A DNA stretch of 64,000 nucleotides, from the NCBI GenBank assembly GCA_018894105.1, contig CM032127.1, forward strand, positions 30,930,369 through 30,994,368, read 5' to 3'. Below, one piece after another: positions 44,470-55,556 of this stretch. The DNA comes from Jacaranda mimosifolia. Lineage: Eukaryota; Streptophyta; Magnoliopsida; Lamiales; Bignoniaceae. The notes beneath the pieces are model-generated. The model worked only from the letters and a program-made list of their open reading frames with translations. It did not search any database and was not told the DNA's origin. The position numbers and the translations under genes were made by a program. Positions within the stretch are counted from its first letter, which is position 1, and every line of letters starts with the position of its first letter.

Positions 44470-46600
44470 GTTGTGAAAAAAAAAAACTACGATTGATCTT
44501 TCGGACTTACATAAGTGGTCGTTGGGTGAGTTTCTCATTCCTTTACTTTTTGCCTTTAATGATTTAGCTACTGGTTTATCATAGAGGGTCAGCTAGACAA
44601 CATCGCGGACTTCAAAAACACGGTGCGGTTATATATTGAAAAGGTGTTTTGTGACATTAGTCATTCATTGATCATGCTATTTATCAGTTGGAGATTGTTT
44701 TAATACATGTTTTGATTTTCTCAAACATAATTACAAATCGTGTTCTATTATAGAAATATTGAGTTCTGTTTACTATAAGAGTTCAGAATTGCATTCATGA
44801 TTATGAAATTTCTCTATTCACCTGAATGTTTTGGTTAAATTTGTTGATAGATTTCTGACTAAATGATTGTTTTTGCCAACTATATTATTCTGGCAATTTC
44901 TCCTTCCCACCAAGATCTTGCAACATCGGATGCAAGCTTTCTTGTGAAGTGGACCCAAAAGGTGTGTGTGACGTATTGATACCGTTTTGTGTAACTTTCA
45001 TCTCCTTGCATGTGGCTCTGATTATAGCTTACTATCAGCATTCATTTCCTTATCTCACTTTTAACTATGTGGATTATTTTGCAAACTTCTTGTGATTGTA
45101 GTTGTGAATTTTAACTTTGATTGATCTTGCTGGACTTATAAAAGTGGCTGTTGAAGAGTTTCTCATCCCTCTACTTTTTGCTTTTAATTTTATTTGTTAG
45201 TATCAGTTCTATCATTATATCTGTGGAAAATAACCTAAATGATTCATCTGCTGGTTTATCATAGAGGGTCAGCCAGACAACATAGTGATCGATATTGAAA
45301 ACATGGTGCGGTCGTATGTTGAGAAGGTATTTTGTTTTATTAATCATTCGTTGGTCATACTATTTTCTAGTTGGATATTGTTTCAGCACATGTTTTGAAT
45401 TTCTCAAGCATTATCAAAACTTCATGTTCTATTGGAGAAATATTGAGTTCTCTATCCACTAGTAAGAGTTCAAGATTACATTCAAGATTATGATTAGTTC
45501 TGTTCAGTTCTATTTACTCGTAAATTTTTTGGTTGAATTTGTTGATAGGTTTGCGACTAAATGATGGTTTTTAGCCCAACTATAATTTTTTGGCAATGTC
45601 TCGTGCCAACCAAGATCTTGCAACATTGGATGCAAGATTCCTCGTGAAGTGGATCCAATAGGTGTGACTTAGTGATACTGTTATCTGGTGTGTGTTATTT
45701 TCATATCCTTGCATGTGGTTGTGGTTGAAGCTTACTGTTAGCTTTCATTTGCTTCTCTCACTATTAACTACATGGATGATTTCTATTCTATGTTCGTGTC
45801 ATTTTAACATTCCACTAGTCTTATTTCAGGAGAGAGAACATTTGGGGTTTTAATGATTATTGATTGTGTTGTAGAAGAATGAATGGATATGCATACTTAG
45901 TATTCCGTATTTGGATTTTTAGATCTTGGAAGGGAAAGTGTATAAGCTGCAGTTCCCATGGATAGGTGTTGTCAATTACTCAACAAGACATTAACAAAAA
46001 TGTTGACGTGATTGCCGCTAGATGTAGAGAGTGGGAGTATTTTGCTCAAAGCCTTACAAACATCTTGCTTACTGAATTAGTTTAAGGTATCCGTAGGAAG
46101 TGCTATCCAAAGTAAGCAATATCTTGCCTTAGAAGTTACTACTTTATTTTTGGTCTAAGAAGAAGCTTACTAAGCTGAATTGACTCTTGTTAGTTTGCAA
46201 TTGATAATTCTAACTGAGTTCGAAATCTTTTCTTGGATAATATGTCAAACTGATATTTCTTGCCATGCTATTATCCTGTATTTCTTTATGCAACTGACTT
46301 TAAATTGGGGTTCTTAGATGTATGTACTGGTGCTATCTTGAGAAAATTTATGAGTTGCATGTCTTTGTCCTGTGTTGAATATTTCATTTGTTGTTTGTTT
46401 TAAAAATGAAATTGGAGGGTTACAGTTACTTATTCTTATATTGATTCTTGTTGCTGCAGAAACTGAAAAGTGTTGTCAAATCGCGAATTCCAAGCCTTCA
46501 TCCCCTAAGCAACAAAATTATTATTGAGCTGGAATTTGAGTTGAGTCGTCGGGGAAAGCCCATTTCAAGTGAATGCTGGAGTAAGCTTTTTCCTGTATTC
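44470..46600 (+). pseudogene. DRP1-like: Dynamin-related protein DRP1-like, 5' part (GTPase to stalk)
   Basis: Two tandem versions of the same exon set: TTIDLSDLHKW (44487) / LTLIDLAGLIKVAVEE (about 45120); EGQLDNIADFKNTVRLYIEK (44587) / EGQPDNIVIDIENMVRSYVE (45267); ILAISPSHQDLATSDA (about 44887) / ANQDLATLDA (about 45607). Then GERTFGVLM (45831), QFPWIGVVN (45952), DINKNVDVIAARCREWEYF (about 45989) and KLKSVVKSRIPS to ELEFELSRRGKPIS (46460-46570). Plant DRP1 proteins act in membrane fission and cytokinesis. The N-terminal P-loop exon is missing, and stops and frameshifts are frequent. The gene continues after the Copia insertion. Confidence 0.88.
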
Positions 46601-46639
46601 CTTATCAATTTTTTTGTCTGTGGCCATTTAATTTATCAT

Positions 46640-46798
46640 CTTAAGGATAACTACTCCTTTATTCATTTTCTGGTAGGCTTATTTGCCTTTTTTCTTCTCA
46701 AATGTTTCTTCCCATGCGCTCTCTCTCTCTGGTTTTGGGGGTTGGTGGAGGGGAGGTAAGGATGTAGAGTTCAACTTAAAGAACTATGCCTTTATTTC
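46640..46798. repeat. Intron segment duplicated on both sides of the Copia insertion
   Basis: Landmarks TTTTCTTCTCAAATGTTTCTTCC, a CT-rich run, GGGTTGGTGGAGGGGAGG and AAGGATGTAGAGTTCAA recur in order at 51870-52005 (TTTTCATTCTCAAATGTTCTT, CT run, GGGTTGAGGGAGGG, AAGGATGCAGAGTTCAA). They are diverged, so the duplication is older than the Copia insertion. Confidence 0.7.
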
Positions 46799-47013
46799 TG
46801 AAGATTTCTGAGAAAGAGAATTCATATATTTCTCAATGTGTTTTTACATCATATGAACATGGGTATTTATACAGAAGTCCTATGTCTAATAAGGAAAGAA
46901 TCCTATGCCTAATAAGGAAAGAATCAATTACTCTATGGCTAAATCACTAAACAGATATGAGAATCAATTTACAGCCAGAAAAGATATTTCATTCCAATTA
47001 TAGCTAGTCAACA
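46799..47013 (-). repeat. Copia 3' LTR
   Basis: 215 bp, begins TGAAGATTTCTGAG and ends CTAGTCAACA on the plus strand, and is preceded by the 5 bp duplication. It contains an internal repeat of CCTATG(T/C)CTAATAAGGAAAG. Confidence 0.96.
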
Positions 47014-47020
47014 CTCCCCC

Positions 47021-50000
47021 TCAAGTTGGTGCAAAGATGTCGCACATGCCCAACTTGCAAACTAGTGTATGAAAAGTTCGTTTGTTGAGACCCTTTGTGA
47101 ACACATCAGCTAGCTGTTTTTCCGATGACACATGAAACAAACTTAAGACACCACTTGCAACCTTTTCTTTGATGAAGTGTCGATCAATTTCAATGTGTTT
47201 AGTCCGGTCATGCTGAATTGGATTATGAGCTATACTGATGGCAGCCTTGTTGTCACAGTACATGGAAAGTTTCTCTCTTTCGCATAGTCTCAATTCCTTT
47301 AGTAACTTTTGTAGCCAAAGAAGCTCGCAAACACCTTGGGCCATGGCTCTATATTCTGCTTCTGCACTTGATCTAGCGACTACACTTTGTTTTTTGCTTC
47401 TCCAAGTAACCAAGTTCCCTCCTACAAGAGTGCAATAACCGGATGTAGATCTCCTGTCATCTAGCGATCCAGCCCAATCTGCATCTGTAAAGGCTTCGAT
47501 TTGGAGGTGACCATGCTTGGCAAAAAGTAGACCTTTCCCTGGAGCAGACTTCAGATACCGCAAAATGCGGAGGACAGCTTTCATATGAGAATCTCGAGGA
47601 TCATGCATGAACTGACTCACCAAGCTGACTGCATAAGCTATGTCTAGTCTAGTGTGAGAGAGATAAATGAGTCTTCCAACCATCTCCTGATATCTCTTCT
47701 TATCAACTGACTCTCCGACTCCTGCTTGTAACTTGTGATTGCTTTCAATGGGCGATTCTGCTGGTTTGCAACCTGTCATACCAGTTTCTTTCAAGAGATC
47801 TAGAATATACTTCCTTTGAGAAATAAAGATCCCTTTTCCTGACCTGGCAACCTCAATTCCCAAGAAGTACTGCAATTTTCCTAGATCCTTGATCTCAAAT
47901 TCTTGTGCCAACAACTTCTTTAATCGGGCCATCTCCTCTCTGTCGTCTCCTGTCACTACTATGTCATCAACATAAACTATGAGAAGAGTGAGTTTACCCT
48001 TTTGATGTCTTATGAAGAGGGTATGATCAGCATTGCTTTGTTGATAGCCAAAGGAGATCATGGCTTTGCTGAATTTATCAAACCAAGCTCTGGGGGATTG
48101 TTTCAGTCCGTACAAGGCTTTCTTCAGCTTACACACCTTCCCTTGACTCTGTTCATTATCAAAACCAGGAGGAATCTCCATATACACTTCCTCTTCCAGG
48201 TCTCCATGAAGAAATGCATTTTTTACATCAAACTGTTGCAAGTCCCAATCAAGGTTAGCTGCACATGATAACAGGACTCTGATAGTATTCATTTTAGCAA
48301 CTGGAGCAAATGTCTCCTGGTAATCAACTCCATAGGTTTGAGTGAATCCCTTAGCCACCAATCTTGCTTTGAGTCTTTCTATTGAACCATCAGCTTTATG
48401 TTTCACAGTGAAGACCCACTTGCAGCCAACCAATCTCTTGTCTAGTGGAGAAGGGACAAGTTCCCAAGTCTCATTTTTTGACAAAGCCTTCATTTCTTCA
48501 ATCATAGCTTGCTTCCACTTGGGATCCATGATAGCCTCCTTCCAATCCTGTGGAATAGACACAGAGGAAATAGACAAGGCAAAGGCTCTATAGGAGGGAG
48601 ACAAGGAATCATAGGAGACAAAGTTAGACAGAGGATGTTTAGTACAAGACCTGACTCCTTTTCTGTGAGCAATGGGCAAATCTAATTCATTAGGAAATGT
48701 AGATAACTCACCAGTAGAGGAGGACTCAGCAGATTGCATGATGGCTTCTTCTGCCTTATTTCTCCTTGAATACCTTATCAAATAAGGTCTATCTAAACGC
48801 CCAATAGTCTCCCCCTGAACTCTGTCTCCAATTTCACTCTCCCCTGTGGCAATTTCATCAATGGAATTAGGAAAAAACACCTCTTCTGCCTTATTGTTCT
48901 CCCCCTGAAGAGGTGATGAGGTAAGGTTGAAGTAGGGCTCAGATTCTCGAAAGGTAACATCCATACTGACAAAATATCTCCGGGAAGGAGGATGATAACA
49001 TTTGTAACCTTTTTGTGTAGGAGAATACCCAAGGAAAACACATTTCAGGGCTCTAGGGTCAAGTTTTCCAGCATTCCTAGTGTGAACAAAACATATACAC
49101 CCAAAAACTTTTGGAGGAACAGTGTATTCATTCTTACCCTTTAAAGCTTCTAGAGGACTCTGAAAATCAAGGCTTTTGAGTGGCATTCTGTTGATAAGGT
49201 AGGCAGCTACTAGAATGGCATCCCCCCAGTAAGGTTTTGGTAGATTCATGGTGAACATAAGAGATCGAGCTACCTCTAATATATGCCTATTTTTCCTTTC
49301 AGCTACCCCATTTTGTGCACTAGTGTAAGGACAACTAGTTTGATGGATTATCCCATTAGACTCCAAATAAGCACCAAAGCTTTTATCCATGTATTCTGTG
49401 CCATTGTCAGTTCTAAGGATTTTTATCTTAGCATCAAATTGGGTACAAATCATCTTATGAAATGACCTAAAGCAAGAAAACACCTCACTTTTGGCCTTTA
49501 ACAAATATACCCAAGTCATCCTAGTGCAACAATCAATAAAAGTAACAAACCATCGACCACCAGATAAAGAAACTGTTTGAGTAGGACCCCATACATCAGA
49601 ATGAATAGTCTCAAAAGCAATAGTACTTCTATTATTACTCAAAGGATAGGAGTTTCTCGTATGCTTAGCATACTCACAAGCATCACAAAACAATGATTCA
49701 AACTGAGTCTTCGAAAATAAACTAGGGTATAACTTCTTTAAAACAAAGAAAGATGGATGCCCCAATCGTTTATGCCACTGTAAAATTTCGCGGTTAACAT
49801 CCTTATTATCTCCAAAAAAGGCTTGGCCAGAGTCACGAGTTTCATCAATCATGTATAAGCCATCATGCAATCTACCACTGCCAATCCTCTTCCCTGTTTG
49901 AAGATCCTGAAAAACACAATGATGAGGGAAGAACTCGATTTTACAGTTTAGAGCTTTGGTGATGGAACTAACAGATAAAAGATTAACAGGAAACTCAGGC

Positions 50001-51184
50001 ACATGGAGAACAGATGAAAGTTGAATATTGGGTGTACAAGCAACAGAACCTGTTCCAGAGACAGGGGTTAAAGAGCCATTGGCTATTCTGACATTATCCC
50101 CTTGAAGACAGGGAGAGTAGTTTTGAAAGCCTTTAGAAGAGCCTGTCATGTGTCTATTCGCACCAGAATCAATAATCCAGGAATTAAGATGTGCAGTAAA
50201 GGCAGTACCTGATTGCACATAATTTGATGTGGCAACAGTGGAAGAGTCAAGCTTGGTCAGAAGTCGGCGAAGATGCTGAATTTCATCAGAAGACAGAGTT
50301 GCACCAAAGCCCGTCTCCGTGGATGTATCCCCAGTTTCGGCCAGGTTTGCTTGAGGCCTAGATGAACTGACTCGTTTTCCCCCACGACCTCTGGTTGGTC
50401 GACCGTGTAGCTTCCAGCAAGTCTCCTTAGTATGCCTTGGTTTCCCACAATAGTCACAATGCAAGTGATCTTTATCAGAAGAATTCGCCTTTGGTTGCTC
50501 ATGAGAGACAGTTAACCCAGATTTCTCAGTTGGTGCTGGGTAAAGCATAACACCACGGCGGCTTTCCTCTTGTTGGACATGGGAATAGGCATCCTCAAGA
50601 GAAGGAAAATGAACCTTACCAAGGACTTGAACCCTGATTTGATCATACTCTGGATTCAAACCAGCCAAAAAATCATAGACCCGCTCCTTTTCAACCAGTT
50701 TTTGAAATAAAACTGCATCTTCAGTACAATGTGCTTGGAGATCCTGATAATAGTCTATCTCCTGCCATAGCCCACTTAATTCAGAAAAATAATCAGTAAT
50801 GGTCAACTCACATTGTTTTATGCCATGGATTTTATTCCGTATCTCGAAGATCTGGGCATCATTCCCTTTGCGAGAGTAAGTGCGTTTGGTTGAATTCCAG
50901 ATTTTCTCAGCAGTATCAAGCAATAAATACTGTTTGGAAATGCGAGGGTGCATAGTATTCAAAAGCCATGTCATAACAAGTGAATTATCAGAGTCCCATT
51001 GACTATAGGCAGGATCAGAAATATTGGGTGAGCTTTTTTCTCCAGTGATATAGCCTAGTAGTTTTCGAGATTTAATAAACAGCAAACAAGCCCGAGACCA
51101 AGTAAGATACGTACTAGCCCCATCCAATTTAACAGCACTGATTTGTGAAAGAGAAGTATTGTCTACTGCCTTAGTGTCCCCCAT
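47021..51184 (-). CDS. Copia Gag-Pol polyprotein
   Basis: 1387 residues from the MGDTK start (an in-frame Met 8 codons upstream is less likely), ending in TGA at 47021-47023. Residue numbers below count from the upstream Met. UBN2-type Gag (about 20-225); CCHC knuckle CDYCGKPRHTKETC (251-264); aspartic protease with DSGA (347-350); pre-integrase finger H..H..C..C (479-511); integrase with D538 (IHSDVWG), D601 (TDNGTEY) and E637 (NGVAERKN); reverse transcriptase (about 915-1160) with FDVKNAFLHGD and YVDD (1079-1082); RNase H with DADWAGS and a late CDNKAAI segment. No internal stop or frameshift. Domain order Gag-PR-IN-RT-RH is that of Copia. It probably encodes an active replication machinery, as it has identical LTRs and all catalytic motifs. 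Confidence 0.97.
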   Translation of the reverse strand: MGDTKAVDNTSLSQISAVKLDGASTYLTWSRACLLFIKSRKLLGYITGEKSSPNISDPAYSQWDSDNSLVMTWLLNTMHPRISKQYLLLDTAEKIWNSTKRTYSRKGNDAQIFEIRNKIHGIKQCELTITDYFSELSGLWQEIDYYQDLQAHCTEDAVLFQKLVEKERVYDFLAGLNPEYDQIRVQVLGKVHFPSLEDAYSHVQQEESRRGVMLYPAPTEKSGLTVSHEQPKANSSDKDHLHCDYCGKPRHTKETCWKLHGRPTRGRGGKRVSSSRPQANLAETGDTSTETGFGATLSSDEIQHLRRLLTKLDSSTVATSNYVQSGTAFTAHLNSWIIDSGANRHMTGSSKGFQNYSPCLQGDNVRIANGSLTPVSGTGSVACTPNIQLSSVLHVPEFPVNLLSVSSITKALNCKIEFFPHHCVFQDLQTGKRIGSGRLHDGLYMIDETRDSGQAFFGDNKDVNREILQWHKRLGHPSFFVLKKLYPSLFSKTQFESLFCDACEYAKHTRNSYPLSNNRSTIAFETIHSDVWGPTQTVSLSGGRWFVTFIDCCTRMTWVYLLKAKSEVFSCFRSFHKMICTQFDAKIKILRTDNGTEYMDKSFGAYLESNGIIHQTSCPYTSAQNGVAERKNRHILEVARSLMFTMNLPKPYWGDAILVAAYLINRMPLKSLDFQSPLEALKGKNEYTVPPKVFGCICFVHTRNAGKLDPRALKCVFLGYSPTQKGYKCYHPPSRRYFVSMDVTFRESEPYFNLTSSPLQGENNKAEEVFFPNSIDEIATGESEIGDRVQGETIGRLDRPYLIRYSRRNKAEEAIMQSAESSSTGELSTFPNELDLPIAHRKGVRSCTKHPLSNFVSYDSLSPSYRAFALSISSVSIPQDWKEAIMDPKWKQAMIEEMKALSKNETWELVPSPLDKRLVGCKWVFTVKHKADGSIERLKARLVAKGFTQTYGVDYQETFAPVAKMNTIRVLLSCAANLDWDLQQFDVKNAFLHGDLEEEVYMEIPPGFDNEQSQGKVCKLKKALYGLKQSPRAWFDKFSKAMISFGYQQSNADHTLFIRHQKGKLTLLIVYVDDIVVTGDDREEMARLKKLLAQEFEIKDLGKLQYFLGIEVARSGKGIFISQRKYILDLLKETGMTGCKPAESPIESNHKLQAGVGESVDKKRYQEMVGRLIYLSHTRLDIAYAVSLVSQFMHDPRDSHMKAVLRILRYLKSAPGKGLLFAKHGHLQIEAFTDADWAGSLDDRRSTSGYCTLVGGNLVTWRSKKQSVVARSSAEAEYRAMAQGVCELLWLQKLLKELRLCEREKLSMYCDNKAAISIAHNPIQHDRTKHIEIDRHFIKEKVASGVLSLFHVSSEKQLADVFTKGLNKRTFHTLVCKLGMCDIFAPT

Positions 51185-51638
51185 TTTAAACACTTGAACA
51201 AATAACAAATTAAAGCAGAAACGCCCTTAGAAAGACCAGAAACAGAACCTGATGGCGTTGAATCTGGAAGGGGCAAACCCAAAGTGTGTAAAGAGACCAA
51301 AAAAGGGGCCTGGATAGAGCCGGACAGAGGGGTGGATCTGATCGGAGCAAGGTGCGACGGCGAAAGGCGGCCACAGGTGCTCCCACGCGCTCCACGCGCC
51401 GGCGCGTGAAAGACAGTCCACAACTTCAATCGGCGCGTGAGCCCACGCGCGGCGGCAAATGGCGGCCGGATTTCGGGAGATGGCCGATCGGAGGATGGGT
51501 TTTCTGTCTGTAGGGGTGGTGACAAAAGAAGAGGGAGGAAACTCAACCTCTTTGAGGACAGTGACCCAAAAAAAAAAATTTCAAGAAAGGAACCCTAGTG
51601 CTGCAGAGGGAGAAAACTCACCTCAAAAAAGGCAGCAA

Positions 51639-51652
51639 TGGCTCTGATACCA
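51639..51652 (-). other. Copia primer-binding site (tRNA-iMet)
   Basis: The minus strand reads TGGTATCAGAGCC immediately inside the 5' LTR, the usual complement of the 3' end of initiator methionine tRNA in plant Copia elements. Confidence 0.93.
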
Positions 51653-51867
51653 TGAAGATTTCTGAGAAAGAGAATTCATATATTTCTCAATGTGTTTTTA
51701 CATCATATGAACATGGGTATTTATACAGAAGTCCTATGTCTAATAAGGAAAGAATCCTATGCCTAATAAGGAAAGAATCAATTACTCTATGGCTAAATCA
51801 CTAAACAGATATGAGAATCAATTTACAGCCAGAAAAGATATTTCATTCCAATTATAGCTAGTCAACA
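51653..51867 (-). repeat. Copia 5' LTR
   Basis: 215 bp, no difference seen from 46799-47013. Followed by ATTTC. It would hold the promoter for the minus-strand transcript. Confidence 0.96.
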
Positions 51868-52240
51868 ATTTCCTTTTCTGTAGACTTGCTTGCTTTTTTC
51901 ATTCTCAAATGTTCTTCCTATTCTTCCCCCCCCCCCTCCTCTCTCTCTCTCTCTCTCTCGTTCTAAGGGTTGAGGGAGGGTGAATTAAGGATGCAGAGTT
52001 CAATTTTATGTTGGTGTCTACCACATGAATTGCTTGCATTATTAATAAATGTTGATTCTTAATGCTGGGAAAATTGTACATGATTATGGCAATCTGCCAT
52101 AAATTCAACAGAATATTCAAATTGCATCTTGATGGAGTGTTTGTACCTGTAATTTCTTCTTGCAGTCTTTCAAGTGTGCATTATTGTTTTGCTTGTTATT
52201 TCCTTGGATCTTACTATTTGTTCTGATGTGGTTCTCACTG
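51868..52240. other. DRP1 pseudogene intron continuing, with C/CT-rich tract
   Basis: Contains a run of about a dozen C followed by (CT)n (about 51926-51959) and the right copy of the duplicated intron segment. Otherwise T-rich. No gene. Confidence 0.7.
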
Positions 52241-52244
52241 TCGA

Positions 52245-54115
52245 CCAGGTGATGGTAAAATATATAATGTCTTTGACAGCAACTGCTTGCTGCATTGAAG
52301 CACTTGCAGTTTGACAAGCATCTTGCTATGGAAGATCTGATTGATGGATGTCAGCCTCATCTTATCACACCCAAGCAGGGTTATCATCGTGTCATTGAAA
52401 CTGCCTTGGTTACTATTAAAGGTCATGCTGAAACAGTTGTTGATGCGGTATGTATTTGTTGTATTGTTGTTTTTATCTAGATCTAGGTCTTTTGTTGTTC
52501 TCATTGATATGGTACTAAAAATGATTTTTTTCTGGATTTTTTGGGTAAACTTCCCCCATACCATGTCTAGTATTCAGTTATGCTGCATTAAGAACTGCTG
52601 TGTTTTGTCTATATTTTTTGGTCTTACATTGGTAATTATAAATGATTTTGTGGATTCCTTTGGGCTAGCCCAACAAAGTGGTATCAAGAAATTTTGGATT
52701 TATGATCCTTATTACTCTGAGAAATGAGATGAAGAACTGAAAGTTTGAACATATATGGAGCTGCAAGTGTTAGATGATTCTGGAGTTGACTTGACTATGG
52801 ATCTAGATGTGTTCTATTATCTTTAGTAGTGAAAACATATGGTGGTTGAATTCAAGATATGAACTTTTGATTGGCTGCATTAGGCAACATTATGTGAGAA
52901 GCTGTGTTCATGACACGGTGCCTTTGGGTTTCAAAGCTGAATCAAATTTTTTGAGCTATCTTTCATTGCAATGTTTTTTTTATTCAAGTATTTAAGTTGC
53001 ATGGCTAGCTTATGAGTGTATTGACCTTTTATCTTTTCTGGCTCATGCAATACTGAAGGAACTATTTCGCTAGTCAATTAGTGAGGCTGTGTAGGTCTCC
53101 AACTTCTTTTTATGTTATGTTAATGATTGGTTACAATGTACCCTAATAATTATAGTCCCTTTGGACATGACATGCCTCAAGTTTTTGAGGTCTGGTCATT
53201 TAAAAGTTATTCTGTTGTGGTGAGAGTTGCTTCAGTTTGATCTTCAATTTGTAAATCTTTTACATCGTTAGAGATTCCCTATCTCCCAGTAGTAATAAAC
53301 CTTCTCCCTCTTCTCTCAAACTGGAAAAAAGGAAGTGTGACAACTTGAAATGGATAGGACATCAGTAGTACTGCTAGAATGGCTTGACATAAAAATTCTA
53401 GATGTAATTATGTTGATATTTGTCTCTGTTCATTGCAGGAGCTAAAGCACTACCCCACTTTAAGAGTTGAAGTTGGGAATGCTGCTGTTGAATCAATAGA
53501 TCAGATGAAGGGTTCTACAAAAGGGCAACTCTACAGCTAGTAGAAATGGAATGTAATTATTTAACTCCAGATGCTTCCTCAAGATGTAGAGAAGGGTGGC
53601 AATCCAACCCATTCAATATTTGATGCGTACAATGATTAGTATCTTTGGAGAATTGGTAAGTATAAGAGTCTTGATTGTGCGATATATTAATGCACTCCCC
53701 GATTATCATTGAATTTGCTAAATGGGCCTCGAACTTCATACAGGAACAACGTTTGTCTTTTGTCAATATGCTATGCGCAAGTTTGAGGAACTCCATTCCA
53801 AAGTCTATTGTTTATTGTCAAGGACAGTCCGTGAGGCAGGCGCAGCTTGCTTGATGATTTCTTCACCAAATAGGCTAAAAAGAGGTATCAATCACCTCCT
53901 TAATTATTATTCTAGCCTCCTAGGAATAAGTGGGTACATGAAGAAAAAAACTAGATCTCGATGATACTGAAATGTCTTTTTCAGGGAAAATAGTTGGGAA
54001 TATTGCTGGATGAGGATCTGGAAATTATGCAGCGATGTGTCTCTCTTGCAGAGAGACTTGAGTTGTACAGAGCTGCTCAAGCAGAGATTGATTAAGTAGC
54101 CTGGTCAAAATAGGG
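52245..54115 (+). pseudogene. DRP1-like: Dynamin-related protein DRP1-like, 3' part (stalk to C-terminus)
   Basis: [11 protein letters not shown] (52250) then, after a frameshift, [20 protein letters not shown] and [18 protein letters not shown] to [10 protein letters not shown] (52297-52446); ELKHYPTLRVEVGNAAVESI (53440-53498); QLVEMECNYLTPDA (53530); DVEKGGNPTHSIFDAYND then TGA/TAG-type damage and YLWRIG (about 53583-53657); [20 protein letters not shown] (about 53755-53815); a frameshifted [13 protein letters not shown] (about 53828-53872); and LGILLDEDLEIMQRCVSLAE to RLELYRAAQAEID, stop, VAWSK (53990-54112). This follows DRP1 order to the natural C-terminus (GED-like end). At least five breaks are visible. 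Confidence 0.9.
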
Positions 54116-54376
54116 GGTTTATGTCTCTCTTACTCTTTTTTATGTACTTCTTCTTTTACGTATAGGAATGAATAGTTGAGTAATATGAGGGCTAAAAGTT
54201 CTTGTTGTAGTCTATTCTTTGTAGACCGGTAAAGGTTGGGCTATGTGATTCTTTGCCAAATTTATGTCTGCTCATTGGTTTAGTCCGTGTAATTATTATT
54301 TTGAGTTTTGTACATTGGAAGAGGCCTTTGTATACCGATTGCTTTTAGCATCGTCATTTGCTGGAATAGTGATTGT
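54116..54376. other. 3' flank of the DRP1 pseudogene
   Basis: Untranslated-looking sequence with TTTATGTACTTCTTCTTTTA and no coding motif. At 54377 it switches abruptly to citrate synthase intron sequence, the left border of the segmental duplication. Confidence 0.55.
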
Positions 54377-55556
54377 GTGGTAGTTTCATTATTAAACTTT
54401 GTGCACATAGATTGCAACTGCGTTTTTGTACTAATGTTCAGCTTATTATGAGTTCTGGTGGCAGCAGCAATAAGAGGCGTACTAATCATGTTTGCAGGCT
54501 CCCACATTGCTGCAGCATCTTATTTGATGTGTCGCAGCTTATTTGGGGACGGCAGGGAGGCCGCATGTTTTTCCATCTGGCGATCTCTCATACTCAGAGA
54601 ACTTCTTATATATGCTTGGCTCATTGTATGTTCTCTTTTTGCTTCTGAATGTTCTCAGTAGAAAAGATCAAATTTCAGTATTCCCTTGTTTCATTGGATT
54701 AACATTTGTCTTCTTTTTAATGTTATTGGATAACTGTGTTTACTCTTTGCAGGATGAAAATAAAATATCAAGTTCCTACAATCCTTGAATTTTGAGCTGT
54801 TGTTCTATGTAAAGGGTTTTGGTTATTGAACAAACAGGGGTAACAGGTCTTATAGGCCAAACCTGGACTGGCATGTGCTCTTGACATTATTTTTATATTA
54901 CATGCAGAACATGGAATGAATTGCTCCACTGCAGCTAAAAGACAGCTTGCTTTGAGGTTGTATCTAATTGTTTTGTTCAAGGTGGAACAGTTCATTCTTT
55001 CAGTTTGTAACATACGCAGATCTAAGCTGCATTTACAGTAGTGTTGATGTATATACAGCCCTCTTGCTTGCTAGGGCAGTTGGAGCCTTGTACGATCCTC
55101 TTCATGGTGGAGCAAATGAGGTAATCGACATTGTAGTGCATATGAAGCAGCTTTTAGGAAATTTTAGGTCTTTCAATGGGAAGGACTAAGGTGTTTATTT
55201 TGGCACAGATATATATAGTATGCTTAACTTAAAGAATAGAATGAGCCATGTAGATGTTCAGTTCTGATTCTTTTTTCTAATTGTTTACCATGTATTCAGT
55301 GCTCAAGATGTTGAGCGAGATTGGAAGTACTGATAACATACCAGATCTCATTGAAGGCGCAAAGAACAGGTTAACATCCTATTGTGACAGTTCTCTTCTC
55401 TGGTTGCTCCTTTGAAATGTTCTAACTCAAGCAAGTCATGTGTAAATATGGTGATCTCTAGGATGTGTAAGATGTCTTGTCTTGGGCACTGTGTCTACGG
55501 AAACTATGATCCGCAAGTCAAGGTCATCAAGAAACTTGCAAAAGAACTGCTTAGTC
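54377..55556 (+). pseudogene. CSY-like: Peroxisomal citrate synthase fragment, copy 4
   Basis: Matches unit 2 (32279-33455): [20 protein letters not shown] (54464-54523), a [16 protein letters not shown] region with damage, [20 protein letters not shown] then HGGANE (55045-55120), and KMLSEIGSTDNIPDLIEGAK (55303-55365). Then CLGHCVYGNYDPQVKVIKKL (55475-55535). It is truncated on the left by the duplication border and on the right by the transposon-like remnant. Confidence 0.87.

Larger units (their letters stand above)
46799..51867 (-). mobile_element. Intact Ty1/Copia LTR retrotransposon
   Basis: A 5069 bp element on the minus strand. LTRs 46799-47013 and 51653-51867 are each 215 bp, start TG, end CA and look identical by eye. 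The target duplication is ATTTC (46794-46798 and 51868-51872). The primer site next to the right LTR reads TGGTATCAGAGCC on the minus strand, complementary to initiator tRNA-Met. The polypurine tract next to the left LTR reads AACTTGAGGGGGAG. One long intact reading frame fills the interior. All of this indicates a very recent insertion, in antisense to the DRP1 pseudogene. Confidence 0.97.

Noticed and set aside
51210..51546. Short minus-strand frames upstream of the Copia polyprotein
   Set aside because: They lie in the GC-rich untranslated leader between the primer site and the Gag start, with no conserved domain.
47238..51647. Open frames on the plus strand and in other minus frames across the Copia element
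   Set aside because: They overlap the intact polyprotein and show no domain.
51639..51652. tRNA gene next to the Copia LTR
   Set aside because: Only the 13-base primer complement is present; no cloverleaf.
44470..54115. Functional DRP1 gene with a Copia in an intron
   Set aside because: The P-loop exon is absent, exon blocks are duplicated, and there are at least five stops or frameshifts independent of the Copia insertion.
19822..54115. Processed (retroposed) pseudogenes
   Set aside because: Introns with GT/AG borders are kept in nearly all fragments and no poly-A tails were seen at their ends.
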